Below, in pieces: positions 36,728-47,089 of a DNA stretch of 64,000 nt (position 1 is the first letter of the stretch; every line of letters begins with the position of its first letter). Both the position numbers and the translations under genes were made by a program. The notes under the pieces are model-generated. The model ran no database searches and had not been told where the DNA came from. It saw only the letters and a list, made by a program, of their open reading frames with translations. Location of the stretch: contig JAMOUT010000057.1 in the NCBI GenBank assembly GCA_027061995.1, positions 62,001-126,000 on the forward strand, written 5' to 3'. The stretch comes from Candidatus Aminicenantota bacterium. Its GTDB lineage: Bacteria; Acidobacteriota; Aminicenantia; JAMOAD01.

Positions 36728-37642
36728 TTATTTTACATATAATTTGATTAATATTCCTACGATAAATAAGATACTGAAAACCATATGAAATTGGGAAGTG
36801 AAAGCATCGATCATTGCGAACTTTTTTTCCTCTGTTTTTTCTTTGTTTTTAACAAGGTTGATAAGTCTTAATGACACGGGAAGAGAAAAGAATATAATCA
36901 GAGTAAACCACGGGAGCTTATATAAAAGAACTAAAGTAATGACCGATAGATATGAAAGCATTATTAAGGAATAATACATTGTTTTTGCTTTGTTTAATCC
37001 CAAGTTTATTGCAACTGTTTTTATGTTTGCCGCTTTATCATTTTCCATATCCCTTATATTATTTCCGTGTAAAATTGCAACAACAATAAAAGCAATAGGT
37101 AGAGCGTAAAGGACGGGTGTCCATGAGAATATATGAGTTTGAATAAAATACGCCCCGAGAACCATTGCGGGACCAAAAGCTATAAAAACAGCGATATCTC
37201 CGAGGGCTTTGTATTTTAATGCTACAGGGCCTGCGGTATAAAAAAAACCGAGAAACCCTCCGGTGAGAATAATCATAAGAAAGGTTATTTTATTCGGTAA
37301 AACAGCAAGAAAATACAAGCCGATTGCCATAGATAGAAGAAAAAGGATAATAGCTCCTTTTAATAGTGTTTTCGGAGTTAATATTTTCTCGACAAGCAGT
37401 CCGCTTGAACCATAGGTTCCCTCTCTGTCAACATTCTTTTTATAATCAAAATAATCATTGAACATATTTGATGCAGCGTGAATACTAACCGAACCGATTA
37501 AAGCCATAATAAGATAAAGCCAATTAAAATTTATTTCGGGAAACTCCATAACAGCTATAATACTACCCAAAATAGGGGGGATAATACTAACCGTAAACGC
37601 GAAAGGTCTTGTCGCTCTCCACCATATTTTAAGGTTCTTCAT
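36728..37642 (-). CDS. UbiA-family prenyltransferase, MenA-like
   Basis: An integral membrane enzyme (about nine helices, 304 residues) that joins a polyprenyl diphosphate to an aromatic acceptor. The two Asp-rich motifs are N-x-F-N-D-Y-F-D-Y near residue 60 and D-M-E-N-D-K near 198. N-D-Y-F-D-Y-K-K followed by a V-D-R-E loop and I-K-T-V-A resembles MenA, which makes demethylmenaquinone. No other men genes are nearby, so the acceptor is inferred. AGGAGG sets the start; an operator-like dyad lies over its promoter. Confidence 0.85.
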   Translation of the reverse strand: MKNLKIWWRATRPFAFTVSIIPPILGSIIAVMEFPEINFNWLYLIMALIGSVSIHAASNMFNDYFDYKKNVDREGTYGSSGLLVEKILTPKTLLKGAIILFLLSMAIGLYFLAVLPNKITFLMIILTGGFLGFFYTAGPVALKYKALGDIAVFIAFGPAMVLGAYFIQTHIFSWTPVLYALPIAFIVVAILHGNNIRDMENDKAANIKTVAINLGLNKAKTMYYSLIMLSYLSVITLVLLYKLPWFTLIIFFSLPVSLRLINLVKNKEKTEEKKFAMIDAFTSQFHMVFSILFIVGILIKLYVK

Positions 37643-37658
37643 AATAACACCTCCTTAC

Positions 37659-37698
37659 AATAGAACTTTATTCTATTATAGTATCATTTAATAGTCAA
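37659..37698 (-). promoter_or_regulatory. Promoter of the prenyltransferase-CPBP pair with overlapping dyad
   Basis: TTGACT (37698-37693), 17 bases, TAGAAT (37675-37670) on the minus strand. A perfect 19-base inverted repeat (arms AATAGAA and TTCTATT, 37659-37677) covers the -10 and start site, where a repressor could sit. Confidence 0.55.
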
Positions 37699-37723
37699 TA
37701 TTTTAGGGAGAAGGATGAAATCC

Positions 37724-37752
37724 TTGAAAGATAGATGAATATATTTTATAAT
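37724..37752 (+). promoter_or_regulatory. Near-leaderless promoter of the HDOD-kinase/ppdK operon
   Basis: TTGAAA (37724-37729), 17 bases, perfect TATAAT (37747-37752), then 9 bases to ATG 37762. No Shine-Dalgarno sequence. Confidence 0.6.
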
Positions 37753-37761
37753 AAATAAATC

Positions 37762-40335
37762 ATGATAAAAAGTTTAAACCTTGATCAAATCCCGATTATT
37801 TCAAAAACAATAATTGATATTTTTAAATATGAAAGAAAAAATCAGATAGAATTTTCTCAAACATTATCGGAGATTATTGCTAAAGATCCAGGATTGTCAT
37901 CTAAAATATTAAAATTTGCCAATTCCCCTTATTATGGGTTTATGGGGAAAATATCCACCGTTAGACATGCTATTAATCTCTTGGGAGTTGAAACAGTAAA
38001 AAACATAGTATTAAGGTCATCAATAACCGATATTTTTCTGAAACTTAAAAATGATAAAATATTAAAAAATATTTATACATATTTTCTGAAAAGGGGTTTA
38101 ATTGCCGGTGTTGTTAGTAAAATATTGTGTGAAACACTTGGCTTGGGAACTCCGGAGAGTTTTTTGTTGAGAGGAACTTTACTTAAAATCGGTAATATAG
38201 CTTTGATAATGAATTTTGAAGAAAAATATGATTTTGTTGTGGAAAAATTGTATGACAATGATTTATTAGACGAGGAAAGGAGAAGATTCGGGACTGATTC
38301 TGTTGAAGTTGGTAAATACCTTGTTGAACAATGGAATTTCCCTTATGAATTCTATCAGTCAATTGACAACCACATTGAGATTAAAAACAATGATTATATT
38401 TCAAAAGTTGCTTATATCTCAAATCTGTTTTCCGAATTATTGTTATTGAAGGATGAAACAAAAAGGGACCTATTGATGGATAGATTTAAAGTTAAATTAA
38501 AAGAGATATTTAATTTAAGCTTTTCGGATATAGATGTATTTAAAGGGGAGTTAGAGCTTGAAATAAAATTGTTTATAGAAGGTGCCCCCGAATTTAGTGA
38601 TAATTGTAAAGAGGTGTTGGAGCTTTTCGATAATATACAGAAAAAACTTGTGGAAGAGATTAATGACCTCGAAGAGATTAATAAAAAACTAAATAAATTG
38701 AAGAATCAAATTGCCTTGGAAAAAAAATACCTTAAACTAAATCTTAGATTCGCAAAAAGCTTATCATGGATTAGTGAACCTCAATATCTTATAAACAAAA
38801 TATTACATCAGATAAATTATTTAACTCAAAAAGCCGAAGCAAAATTTATATTTTGGGATATTAACTCAAAGCAATTTTATGCTTATAAATTAAATGATTC
38901 AAAAAATAATGTTTACATATATGATTTAAAAAAAGCTCCGCTTTATGAGAGAAGTTATAAATTAAGAGAGATTCAAATTAAAAATTTTGATGATAGTATA
39001 TTGGTTGTTATCCCTGTCTTTTATGAAACAACATCCTATGGTATTATCCCGATTTTATTTGAAAATAAAAAAGATTATTCATCGGAATTGATAAGTGCTA
39101 TTGAGACAGCTGCAAATATTGTGGCTAATGCTTTTAATAATTATTATTCAAATGAGAGGGTAAAAAAAGAGATAATAAAAAAATATGTAATGTTTGATGA
39201 AATTAAAAACGGGATGTTTAATAATCAGAGGATGAAAGAGATAATAAAAGAACTGCAATTGTATAATATTCACAAATATATATTAAGAAGTATTATACAT
39301 AAATTAAATAATAAATTAACACCGGTGATAGGGTATGCTCAGATGATTGAGGGAAAATCCGCAGATGAAAAGATGAATGAGAGAGTTTCGATAATAAGGA
39401 AAAATTCGGATGAAGTGGTTCAAATCTTAAATCGTTTATTTGAGCAATTCTCAGCTCCTGTTCTTCAAAAAGAGATTATTAATCTGAATATGTTGATTAA
39501 AGAGAAGATACAATTGATAGATTATAAGATAAAAGAGGAGGGGATTAAAGTTGAATTTGAACTTGAAAACGGATTGCCGGATATATATTTTTCAAGGGTT
39601 CAACTTGGAGATGTAATAATGAATCTGATTGTGAATTCAATTGAAGCTGTGGAACGGACAGATAAAGCTGAGAAAAGACTAAAGGTGAAAACCTATTATG
39701 ATTCCCTGAATTTTTATATTGAGGTTAGTGATAATGGGGTAGGGATAGATGAAAAGATACAGGAAAAAATATTCGAACCGTTTTTTACAACTTATGATAA
39801 TAAAAACGGATTAGGGTTAAATTTTGTTCATGGTTTTGTTAATGCAAATCAGGGTTCAATAGATATAAAAAGTAAAGTTGGGGTCGGAACAACAATAACA
39901 ATATCTTTTTATGCGAAAACCATTAAACAACCTAAGAAAGAAAAAATAGATAAGGGTAATTTTAAAATATTGATTGTGGATGATGAAGAGAGTTTGGTTG
40001 AATTACTTACCGAATTTTTGAATTATGAGGGATTAAACAATATAAGCACGGCAAAAGACGGAGAGAAAGCTATTAATTTGATTAAAAAGAATCAATATAA
40101 TCTTATTATTACCGATATAAGGATGCCGAAAGTATCAGGAATAGAGCTTTACAGGTGGTTGAAGAGTGAGAAAAAAGATGTTGATGTGATTTTTATAACA
40201 GCTGAGATTTCTTCGGAAGAATTGAATAAAATTATTAATAATGATAAAATCCCGATATTACAAAAACCTTTCTCCTTAATGGAATTTACAGGGTTGATTT
40301 ATGAATTTATAAGTAAGAAATATATGGAGGTATAA
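37762..40335 (+). CDS. Hybrid signalling protein: HDOD, GAF-like, histidine kinase, receiver
   Basis: An 857-residue cytoplasmic protein. HDOD domain at about 5-200 ([19 protein letters not shown]). A sensor-like region spans about 320-460. A dimerisation helix with [13 protein letters not shown] follows (His near 513). The HATPase has N-S-I-E-A near 625, D-N-G-V-G-I-D near 658 and N-G-L-G-L-N near 684. A C-terminal receiver has Asp785 in I-T-D-I-R-M-P-K. All phosphotransfer residues are present. ppdK begins one base after its stop. Confidence 0.88.
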   Translation: MIKSLNLDQIPIISKTIIDIFKYERKNQIEFSQTLSEIIAKDPGLSSKILKFANSPYYGFMGKISTVRHAINLLGVETVKNIVLRSSITDIFLKLKNDKILKNIYTYFLKRGLIAGVVSKILCETLGLGTPESFLLRGTLLKIGNIALIMNFEEKYDFVVEKLYDNDLLDEERRRFGTDSVEVGKYLVEQWNFPYEFYQSIDNHIEIKNNDYISKVAYISNLFSELLLLKDETKRDLLMDRFKVKLKEIFNLSFSDIDVFKGELELEIKLFIEGAPEFSDNCKEVLELFDNIQKKLVEEINDLEEINKKLNKLKNQIALEKKYLKLNLRFAKSLSWISEPQYLINKILHQINYLTQKAEAKFIFWDINSKQFYAYKLNDSKNNVYIYDLKKAPLYERSYKLREIQIKNFDDSILVVIPVFYETTSYGIIPILFENKKDYSSELISAIETAANIVANAFNNYYSNERVKKEIIKKYVMFDEIKNGMFNNQRMKEIIKELQLYNIHKYILRSIIHKLNNKLTPVIGYAQMIEGKSADEKMNERVSIIRKNSDEVVQILNRLFEQFSAPVLQKEIINLNMLIKEKIQLIDYKIKEEGIKVEFELENGLPDIYFSRVQLGDVIMNLIVNSIEAVERTDKAEKRLKVKTYYDSLNFYIEVSDNGVGIDEKIQEKIFEPFFTTYDNKNGLGLNFVHGFVNANQGSIDIKSKVGVGTTITISFYAKTIKQPKKEKIDKGNFKILIVDDEESLVELLTEFLNYEGLNNISTAKDGEKAINLIKKNQYNLIITDIRMPKVSGIELYRWLKSEKKDVDVIFITAEISSEELNKIINNDKIPILQKPFSLMEFTGLIYEFISKKYMEV

Positions 40336-40336
40336 T

Positions 40337-43096
40337 ATGAAAAAATATGTTTATCTTTTTGGTAATGGAAAGGCTGAAGGAAACAGTTCGATGAAAAATT
40401 TACTTGGAGGAAAAGGAGCGAATCTTGCCGAGATGGCGAATCTCGGAATTCCTGTTCCCCCGGGTTTTACTATTTCTACGGAAGTATGCACCTACTATTA
40501 TAAGAACAAAACTTATCCGGAAGGGTTAAAGGATGAAGTTCTTAATGCTTTGAAAAATGTTGAAAAAATGGTGGAGAAAAAGTTTGGTGATGAGAAAAAC
40601 CCTCTTCTTGTATCTGTCAGATCGGGAGCGAGAGTTTCTATGCCCGGGATGATGGATACTGTTTTAAATCTCGGGATTAATGACACAACTGTTAATGGTT
40701 TGGCTGCCCTTACAAATAATGAAAGATTTGCGTGGGATAGTTATAGAAGATTTATACAGATGTTCGGTAATGTTGTCATGGGGATTGATTCCTCGAAATT
40801 CGAACATATTTTATCGGGGTTAAAAAAGGAAAAGGGGGTGGAATATGATACTGAACTTGATGCTGATGATTTGAAGAAATTAGTCGATTTATATAAAGAG
40901 TTTGTCCGAAAAGAAAAAGGGGAAGATTTTCCTCAGGATCCTTATAAACAGATGTGGATGGCGATTGATGCGGTTTTTAAATCTTGGGATAATGAAAGAG
41001 CTATTGCCTATAGGAGGATGCATCAAATATCCGATGATTGGGGAACAGCTGTTAATGTTGTGGCTATGGTTTACGGTAATATGGGCGATAATAGTGGGAC
41101 CGGTGTTGCATTTACAAGGGATCCTGCAACAGGGGAGAAAAAATTCTTCGGAGAGTTTTTGATTAATGCTCAGGGAGAAGATGTTGTTGCCGGAATTAGA
41201 ACCCCTCAAGCCATTACTCTTAAAGATTCTCGAAAATGGGCGAAGGAACACAATATTTCCGAAGAGGAAAGGAGAACAAAATATCCCTCTCTTGAAGAAT
41301 ATATGCCTGAAGTTTATAAACAGCTTGTTGAAATATATCAAAAACTTGAAAAACATTATAGGGATATGCAGGATCTTGAGTTTACAATTGAACGGGGAAA
41401 ATTATGGATGCTTCAAACAAGAACAGGTAAAAGAACAGGTTTTGCAGCTGTTAATATTGCAATAGATATGGTGGATGAAGGTTTGATTACAGAGAAAGAG
41501 GCTTTATTAAGAATAGAGGGTGAACATCTTACTCAATTGATGAACCCGATATTCGACCCCGAAGATGTTAAAAAAGCGAAAGGGGAAGGAAGAATTGTTG
41601 CGAAGGGATTACCGGCGGGCCCGGGAGCTGCGACCGGTAAAATAGTGTTTTATGCAGAAGATGCGGAAGCATGGGCGGAAAAAGGGGAAAAAGTCATTTT
41701 AGTCAGAGATGAAACTTCTCCCGAGGATATTAAAGGGATGGATTCCGCCGAAGGTATTTTGACCGCTCGAGGTGGTATGACATCTCATGCTGCCGTTGTT
41801 GCGAGAGGAATGGGCAAAACATGTGTTGTTGGCTGCGGTGCCCTTGATATAGATTATGATAAAAAGGAGATGAAAGTTAGCGGTAAAGTATTAAAAGAGG
41901 GAGATTGGATTTCCATAGATGGTAATACGGGCGAAGTTATTCAGGGAAAAGTTAAGGTAAAACCTTCCGAAGTTGTTCAAGTAATGATTGAGAAAACTCT
42001 TGATCCCGAGAATGCTCCGGTTTACAAAAAATTTGAAAAACTTATGAAATGGGCAGATAAATATAGGAAGTTAGGTGTCAGAACAAATGCGGATACTCCT
42101 AAGGATAGCGGAGTAGCAAGAAAATTCGGAGCGGAAGGAATAGGGTTGTGTAGAACGGAGCATATGTTTTTTGAGGGGGAAAGAATACAAGCGGTCAGAG
42201 AGATGATTCTCGCTGAAAATCTTGAAAATAGAAAAAAAGCTTTAGAAAAGATTTTACCGATGCAAAAGGAGGATTTTATCGGCATATTTAAAGCGATGGC
42301 GGGATTTCCGGTAACAATAAGACTTCTTGATCCCCCGCTTCACGAGTTTTTACCTCATGAAGAGGAAGATATAAAAGAACTCTCAAATGAGATGGGCGTT
42401 GATTTTGAGACCTTAAAATCAAAAGTGGAATCCCTTAAAGAGATGAATCCTATGTTGGGTCATCGAGGTTGTAGGCTTGGAATATCTTATCCGGAGATTA
42501 CGGAGATGCAGACAAGAGCGATTATTGAAGCTGCTCTTGAAGTTAAAAAACAGGGGATTGAGGTGAAACCCGAAATAATGATTCCTCTCGTAGGACATTA
42601 TAAGGAGTTTGAATTACAGAAGGATATAGTTGATAGAACTGCAAAAGAGGTGATGGAAGAGAGAGGAGAAACAATAGATTATCTTGTGGGAACAATGATA
42701 GAACTTCCGAGGGCAGCCTTAACAGCCGATGAAATAGCACAAAATGCTGAATTTTTCTCTTTCGGAACAAATGATTTGACTCAAACAACTTTCGGATTGT
42801 CCAGAGATGATGCCGGAAAATTTTTACCCGAATATATTGAAAAAGGGATATATAGTGTGGATCCTTTTGTTGCAATTGATCAAAAGGGGTTGGGTGAGTT
42901 GATGAAAATCGGGGTTGAAAAAGGCAGAAGCACAAGAAAAGATATTAAAATCGGAATCTGTGGCGAACACGGTGGTGAGCCATCTTCAGTTAAATTTTGC
43001 CATAGAATTGGATTTAACTATGTTAGTTGTTCCCCTTACAGGGTCCCTATCGCAAGATTATCCGCAGCTCAGGCAGTTATTGAAGAGGAAAATTAA
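40337..43096 (+). CDS. ppdK: Pyruvate, phosphate dikinase
   Basis: Reversibly converts pyruvate, ATP and phosphate to PEP, AMP and PPi. The 919 residues include the ATP-grasp domain start [10 protein letters not shown] near 25, [14 protein letters not shown] near 93, the phosphohistidine loop [10 protein letters not shown] (His near 484) and the C-terminal barrel with F-G-T-N-D-L-T-Q near 810 and Cys875 in C-G-E-H-G-G. It probably serves PPi-linked glycolysis or gluconeogenesis. Preceded by GGAGG inside the kinase gene's end. A strong terminator follows. Confidence 0.97.
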   Translation: MKKYVYLFGNGKAEGNSSMKNLLGGKGANLAEMANLGIPVPPGFTISTEVCTYYYKNKTYPEGLKDEVLNALKNVEKMVEKKFGDEKNPLLVSVRSGARVSMPGMMDTVLNLGINDTTVNGLAALTNNERFAWDSYRRFIQMFGNVVMGIDSSKFEHILSGLKKEKGVEYDTELDADDLKKLVDLYKEFVRKEKGEDFPQDPYKQMWMAIDAVFKSWDNERAIAYRRMHQISDDWGTAVNVVAMVYGNMGDNSGTGVAFTRDPATGEKKFFGEFLINAQGEDVVAGIRTPQAITLKDSRKWAKEHNISEEERRTKYPSLEEYMPEVYKQLVEIYQKLEKHYRDMQDLEFTIERGKLWMLQTRTGKRTGFAAVNIAIDMVDEGLITEKEALLRIEGEHLTQLMNPIFDPEDVKKAKGEGRIVAKGLPAGPGAATGKIVFYAEDAEAWAEKGEKVILVRDETSPEDIKGMDSAEGILTARGGMTSHAAVVARGMGKTCVVGCGALDIDYDKKEMKVSGKVLKEGDWISIDGNTGEVIQGKVKVKPSEVVQVMIEKTLDPENAPVYKKFEKLMKWADKYRKLGVRTNADTPKDSGVARKFGAEGIGLCRTEHMFFEGERIQAVREMILAENLENRKKALEKILPMQKEDFIGIFKAMAGFPVTIRLLDPPLHEFLPHEEEDIKELSNEMGVDFETLKSKVESLKEMNPMLGHRGCRLGISYPEITEMQTRAIIEAALEVKKQGIEVKPEIMIPLVGHYKEFELQKDIVDRTAKEVMEERGETIDYLVGTMIELPRAALTADEIAQNAEFFSFGTNDLTQTTFGLSRDDAGKFLPEYIEKGIYSVDPFVAIDQKGLGELMKIGVEKGRSTRKDIKIGICGEHGGEPSSVKFCHRIGFNYVSCSPYRVPIARLSAAQAVIEEEN

Positions 43097-43111
43097 TAAA
43101 TTGATAAAAAA

Positions 43112-43140
43112 AAAGGGAGAATTTAAAAAATTCTCCCTTT
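43112..43140. terminator. Strong rho-independent terminator, bidirectional
   Basis: Thirteen-base perfect arms (AAAGGGAGAATTT and its complement) around a three-base loop, with A-runs before and T-runs after, so it works on both strands. It ends ppdK on the plus strand and the beta-barrel gene on the minus strand. Confidence 0.92.
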
Positions 43141-43161
43141 TTTTATTTAAACTTATTGTCA

Positions 43162-43914
43162 TCAGAAAGTATAAGCTATACCTCCTTTAACCATAAAACC
43201 ATTCCAAATACCACCATCGACAAAAACAGAACCATTCTGAATTATTTCAACTCTGATTCCGAAATTTATTATTAAAACCGGGAGGTATGATATTTTTATA
43301 TCCTCAATCTCGGTTAAATCCTCTGATTCGTTTATTGTATAGCTACCCTTTTTTTTATTATGCGAGTAGTAAGCACCAATAGCATTATAATTCAAATTTC
43401 CTTTAAGGGGTGAGATACCTCCGCCGAATGATATATACGGGTGGATTTTTCCTTCAACCAAAAGATCCCATTTTAAATCAACCACAAAGGCGGAATAATT
43501 TATAATTAAATTTCCCTCTGCATTTGATGATATGTAATCACCCGATACAAAATTCTGTCTGACATGTCCTGATATAATTATTTTGGAATCTATGCGAAAG
43601 TAGGAAAAACCGAGAGAAAAACTCCCTTTTTCACCACCCGGATAAATTCTTATCTGGAAATTAACTCCACCCCCAGAGGAATCAAAGTTTACATCCTGGG
43701 AGTAATCTCCCAGGGTTTGTGCGGGGTAATCATTTTTAATATTGTCTTGCAAATTATCTTTAAGCAAATCATTTAATTTATCCTCTATTGTGTTTTTTAA
43801 AAGATTCAATGACCAATTACCATAACCTACGGATATGTAATATTTTGGATTTGAAAAACCAAATGATATGATTAAAATCATGTAAAAAAACATAAAAATC
43901 ATTTTTTTTATCAT
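43162..43914 (-). CDS. Secreted outer-membrane beta-barrel protein
   Basis: 250 residues with a signal peptide (cleavage after G-F-S near 20), a charged segment (about 35-70), then amphipathic strands such as F-S-L-G-F-S-Y-F-R-I and the terminal G-G-I-A-Y-T-F. A final Phe is the typical BAM signal. It overlaps the Maf gene by 4 bases and is last of the yjbQ-maf group. The general architecture resembles the barrel at 12593, but the two are not obviously close relatives. Confidence 0.7.
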   Translation of the reverse strand: MIKKMIFMFFYMILIISFGFSNPKYYISVGYGNWSLNLLKNTIEDKLNDLLKDNLQDNIKNDYPAQTLGDYSQDVNFDSSGGGVNFQIRIYPGGEKGSFSLGFSYFRIDSKIIISGHVRQNFVSGDYISSNAEGNLIINYSAFVVDLKWDLLVEGKIHPYISFGGGISPLKGNLNYNAIGAYYSHNKKKGSYTINESEDLTEIEDIKISYLPVLIINFGIRVEIIQNGSVFVDGGIWNGFMVKGGIAYTF

Positions 43915-45701
43915 TTTTTACCCTCCTTTTTTATTTTTATATTATACAATGATGAATTAAAATCATCTATTATCTCTTTGATTAATGACAGCATCTTAGT
44001 ATAATAGGTTATATAACTTGTCTTAAAATTATTGAAATTACCATCTTTTTTATATTTGTTCTGGTCCTTTAAAAACTGATATATCGGCTCTTGGGTATAA
44101 TTTTCGATTATTTCCGCTGTTTCCGGGTTGGAATAGATATAATTGTATCCTTTTGATAAATCATCAATGGACAGGTTGTCCTTTTTAAGAAGTTTTAAAT
44201 TTTCTTCTATATTCAAAAGGATGTTTTTGAAATTTTTTATATATATTTTAAGAAATCGCTTGATTTTTTTCCATTTATCTTTTGTAATGCTATTTGAATG
44301 AATTTTACCTATCTCTTTGAAAAACTCCCTTTTGCTTGCTTTAAGTTTAAGAACTTCAAACCATGATTGTGAATTATATATTGAGTCAAAAAAACCACCC
44401 TCTGTAATATTGATATATTTTTCATCCTTTTTAAGGATGGAACTTATATATTCTTTGTATTTCTCAAGTTTATAATTTGTTAATATATATCTTCCGAATA
44501 TATCCCGAACGGTTTTATTCTCTTTTGTATTTATTATCGAGTGTCTTTTGGCTGAAATATAAGTTTGATTATTCCTTTTATAAATCCAATCATTATCATA
44601 TATTGTTTCCCTCGTATATTTCAGATTATACGGGAAGGAAAGGTCCTGACCGATGAATAGGATAGGGGAGGCTCCCATAAAATGGGCAACTTCAAGCGCA
44701 AGGGATGCAACAGTTCCCCAAGTGTTAAGGTGTGATATCTCGCCTATGAAATTTTCAAGTAATTCAAGAAGGGGTTTGTCAAAGATAGTAAGGAAAACTT
44801 TATCTTTAAATTCATCAAAAACTCTCGAATCAACCGATGGTTCTGTTATCAGATATGTTTTTTTTGTTTTAATGTTTTTAAGGTGAAGATAATTAAAATA
44901 GGAGGGATCTCCCGCAACAACAAAATGGGGTTCAATATTTAAACTTAGCAATGGTTTTAATGCGGTATCAGTGGAGATTATTATCCCTCTTTTTTCCATA
45001 TCTTTTAAATAGAGTATGTTTTTATCAAGAGAGGGGCCTGCCGAAACTATTATAGCGGGAACATCGCTGAAAAGATTTCTTAATCTGTTTATCGGGGGTG
45101 ATTTTGTAATGATTTCAAGATTATTTAAAATATTTTTTTGAACTCTTCTGCCATCCTTCATCCTTGTAACAAAATCATAAACCAATTGAAGAGCGGTATT
45201 ATTTATCTTCTCCAAGATAGTATCTATCTCTGTTTTTAAGAGATTATTAATTATGGGATGAATTATATAATCTATCTTATCAAGTTTGACAATATCAATC
45301 CCCTCTTGTATCTTTTGTTCAAAATCATTCTTTTGCGGTATTATCATTGTGAAAAAATCAAAATGATTGATATATTCGTCCATATTAAGATTTTTTACCG
45401 CAAATGATAGAAGTTCGGGGTAGGGTTCTATGTAAAACACCCTCTTCCCCTTATCTATTTTATTTAATACTTCTTTTAAAAAATAGGGGCTTCCTCCACC
45501 TATGATAACAATGTGGTCCTCTTTAATCGATATGTTTTCAGCCTGTCTTTCCCCCTCTTTAACAGGGTTATATTTAGAAAACAGGTAGGTGGGATTTCCG
45601 TTTCTTTCTATTATGAGAATGGGGTTATTGTCTTTTGCTTTTGCTTCGAAAAATCGGAGTATATTATTCGGAGGGGTATTATCCGGCTCCATCTGATTCA
45701 T
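43911..45701 (-). CDS. Maf-type flagellin glycosyltransferase (DUF115/MptE-like)
   Basis: 596 residues. The core from about 215 has P-A-I-I-V-S-A-G-P-S-L-D-K-N, S-T-D-T-A-L-K-P-L-L, H-F-V-V-A-G-D and, later, G-T-V-A-S-L-A-L-E-V-A and I-L-F-I-G-Q-D-L-S-F-P. These are the signature of motility accessory factors that attach nonulosonic acids to flagellin. The N-terminal region (about 60-160) looks like an accessory Rossmann domain. AGGAG precedes ATG 45701 by nine bases. The filament genes lie just upstream on the same strand, so FliC is the likely substrate. Sugar-synthesis genes are not in the window. Confidence 0.85.
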   Translation of the reverse strand: MNQMEPDNTPPNNILRFFEAKAKDNNPILIIERNGNPTYLFSKYNPVKEGERQAENISIKEDHIVIIGGGSPYFLKEVLNKIDKGKRVFYIEPYPELLSFAVKNLNMDEYINHFDFFTMIIPQKNDFEQKIQEGIDIVKLDKIDYIIHPIINNLLKTEIDTILEKINNTALQLVYDFVTRMKDGRRVQKNILNNLEIITKSPPINRLRNLFSDVPAIIVSAGPSLDKNILYLKDMEKRGIIISTDTALKPLLSLNIEPHFVVAGDPSYFNYLHLKNIKTKKTYLITEPSVDSRVFDEFKDKVFLTIFDKPLLELLENFIGEISHLNTWGTVASLALEVAHFMGASPILFIGQDLSFPYNLKYTRETIYDNDWIYKRNNQTYISAKRHSIINTKENKTVRDIFGRYILTNYKLEKYKEYISSILKKDEKYINITEGGFFDSIYNSQSWFEVLKLKASKREFFKEIGKIHSNSITKDKWKKIKRFLKIYIKNFKNILLNIEENLKLLKKDNLSIDDLSKGYNYIYSNPETAEIIENYTQEPIYQFLKDQNKYKKDGNFNNFKTSYITYYTKMLSLIKEIIDDFNSSLYNIKIKKEGKK

Positions 45702-45705
45702 ACTA

Positions 45706-46125
45706 TCACTCTCCTATAATTTGTATTAATATCTCTCTGTCTCTGTCTCTCTCATCAAAGTTTAATACGATTATCTGTTGCCAGGTTCCGAGAAAAAGTT
45801 TACCGTTAACAAAAGGGATGGATAATGATGTCTTCTGGAGAGAAGAGCGAAGGTGGGAAAATCCATTATAATCTCCCCATGTTTTTGTATGATGGTAAGG
45901 TTTGTCTGAAGGGGCGATTTTTTCCATTAATTCTTCATAATCTTTCATTAGATTGGGTTCATATTCTATGGTTGTGATTCCTCCTGTTGAACCTTTGATA
46001 CTGATTATTACGATTCCTGCGGAAAAATTTTCTTCCATGATAAAATTTTGAACCTCGGAAGTTATATCGACACTTCCGATTTTAGCCTTTAAAAAACTTG
46101 ATAATAATCTGCTTTTTACCCTCAT
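45706..46125 (-). CDS. yjbQ: YjbQ/UPF0047-family protein
   Basis: 139 residues with the family hallmarks: G-S-T-G-G-I near 45, H-H-T-K-T-W-G-D-Y-N-G-F-S-H-L-R-S-S near 77, and G-T-W-Q-Q-I-I near 113, followed by R-D-R-D-R-E-I-L. Members show weak thiamine-phosphate synthase activity in vitro, but the cellular role is not settled. It has its own leaderless promoter and is followed after 4 bases by the Maf gene. Confidence 0.92.
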   Translation of the reverse strand: MRVKSRLLSSFLKAKIGSVDITSEVQNFIMEENFSAGIVIISIKGSTGGITTIEYEPNLMKDYEELMEKIAPSDKPYHHTKTWGDYNGFSHLRSSLQKTSLSIPFVNGKLFLGTWQQIIVLNFDERDRDREILIQIIGE

Positions 46126-46130
46126 AAAAT

Positions 46131-46159
46131 AATATATTTTAAAATATGATTTTAGTCAA
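46131..46159 (-). promoter_or_regulatory. Leaderless promoter of yjbQ-maf-barrel
   Basis: TTGACT (46159-46154), 17 bases, TATATT (46136-46131) on the minus strand, 5 bases before the ATG at 46125. No Shine-Dalgarno sequence. It separates this group from the flagellar filament operon upstream. Confidence 0.65.
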
Positions 46160-46302
46160 TAGTGAAGGGATTAAATAATAAAATTAATAGCATGAACTGT
46201 GGTAATAAAGGAATAAAAAATCTATTAATAATTATAAGTGTAAAAACAAGAAAATCCTGCGAATTTATAATAAAAGATACTATCTGTTGTCCTTAATAAT
46301 AA

Positions 46303-46638
46303 TTATTTATTTTCGTCTATGAAATAGGACGGTTGATCGGTTTTAGTAAATAGATTATTAAGATTTGAGCTTGTATTTTGAAGAAAACCTATTTTTTTTT
46401 GAATATTTGTGATTTTATCATTTAGGAACTCTCTCAATTCCATAATTTTATTTACCATGTTTTGTAATAACACTTTTTCTTCATCAGATTTAATCTGTCT
46501 TAACAATAATCTTTTAATTAATTTATCATTATCTTTTATAATTTTATCTACTAATTTCCAATTTCCCTCTAAAATTGCTTTTCTTTCTTCTTCTATATTA
46601 TTAGTAAGTTTTGCTATGGTGTCTTCGATATTATCCAT
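46303..46638 (-). CDS. Small coiled-coil protein, FliT/FlgN-like chaperone candidate
   Basis: About 111 residues from ATG 46638, all-helical with long heptads (I-A-K-L-T-N-N-I-E-E-E-R and later M-V-N-K-I-M-E-L-R). It comes right after fliS, where FliT, the FliD chaperone, usually lies. The chosen start overlaps the fliS stop (ATG within the final fliS codons), giving tight coupling; the open frame reaches 46671 but has no better start. The sequence alone is not diagnostic. The 177 bases after it hold only the yjbQ promoter. Confidence 0.6.
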   Translation of the reverse strand: MDNIEDTIAKLTNNIEEERKAILEGNWKLVDKIIKDNDKLIKRLLLRQIKSDEEKVLLQNMVNKIMELREFLNDKITNIQKKIGFLQNTSSNLNNLFTKTDQPSYFIDENK

Positions 46639-47080
46639 ATATCTCAACTCTTTTTTCACGAAGATTATCACTGAAATTTATCTCGTTTTGATCTGAATTT
46701 TTTAGGTATTCCCCCTTTTTCTTTTTTATCATCTCATTCCATGCACTCAATAACTCTTTGAATATATTTTCCACCGAAATAATTTTTGTTATATCGTTTG
46801 AAAAATTTGAATCCGTTAATTCCTTGATGGAAAACAGATATAAATTATTAAGATTCTTTGATATGACTCCACCTTTATCATAATCAAGAATTGAACGGAG
46901 GTAAGAGATAACATCTATGGCTTTATTTATCCAATTAATTTTTTCCGACGGATTATTTTGTTCAATACTTTTCTTTATCTTCTCGAGATAATCAAGAAGT
47001 CCTCTGTAAATAAAGGAGATTAACTCATCATTGTTAAGGCTTAAAATCTCATTTTCAACATAATTTGTTTCAAAAGCCAT
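46631..47080 (-). CDS. fliS: Flagellin export chaperone FliS
   Basis: Keeps flagellin soluble and unpolymerised before export. It is a 149-residue helical bundle. The N-terminal region E-T-N-Y-V-E-N-E-I-L-S-L-N-N-D-E-L near residue 3 and L-D-Y-D-K-G-G-V-I-S-K-N-L-N-N-L-Y near 66 match the family core (L-D-x-x-x-G-G-x-x-A-x-N-L-x-x-L-Y). It follows fliD by 9 bases. The C-terminus is longer than usual, 30-odd charged residues after the S-A-W-N-E-M helix. Confidence 0.92.
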   Translation of the reverse strand: MAFETNYVENEILSLNNDELISFIYRGLLDYLEKIKKSIEQNNPSEKINWINKAIDVISYLRSILDYDKGGVISKNLNNLYLFSIKELTDSNFSNDITKIISVENIFKELLSAWNEMIKKKKGEYLKNSDQNEINFSDNLREKRVEIYG

Positions 47081-47089
47081 TTTATTCTC

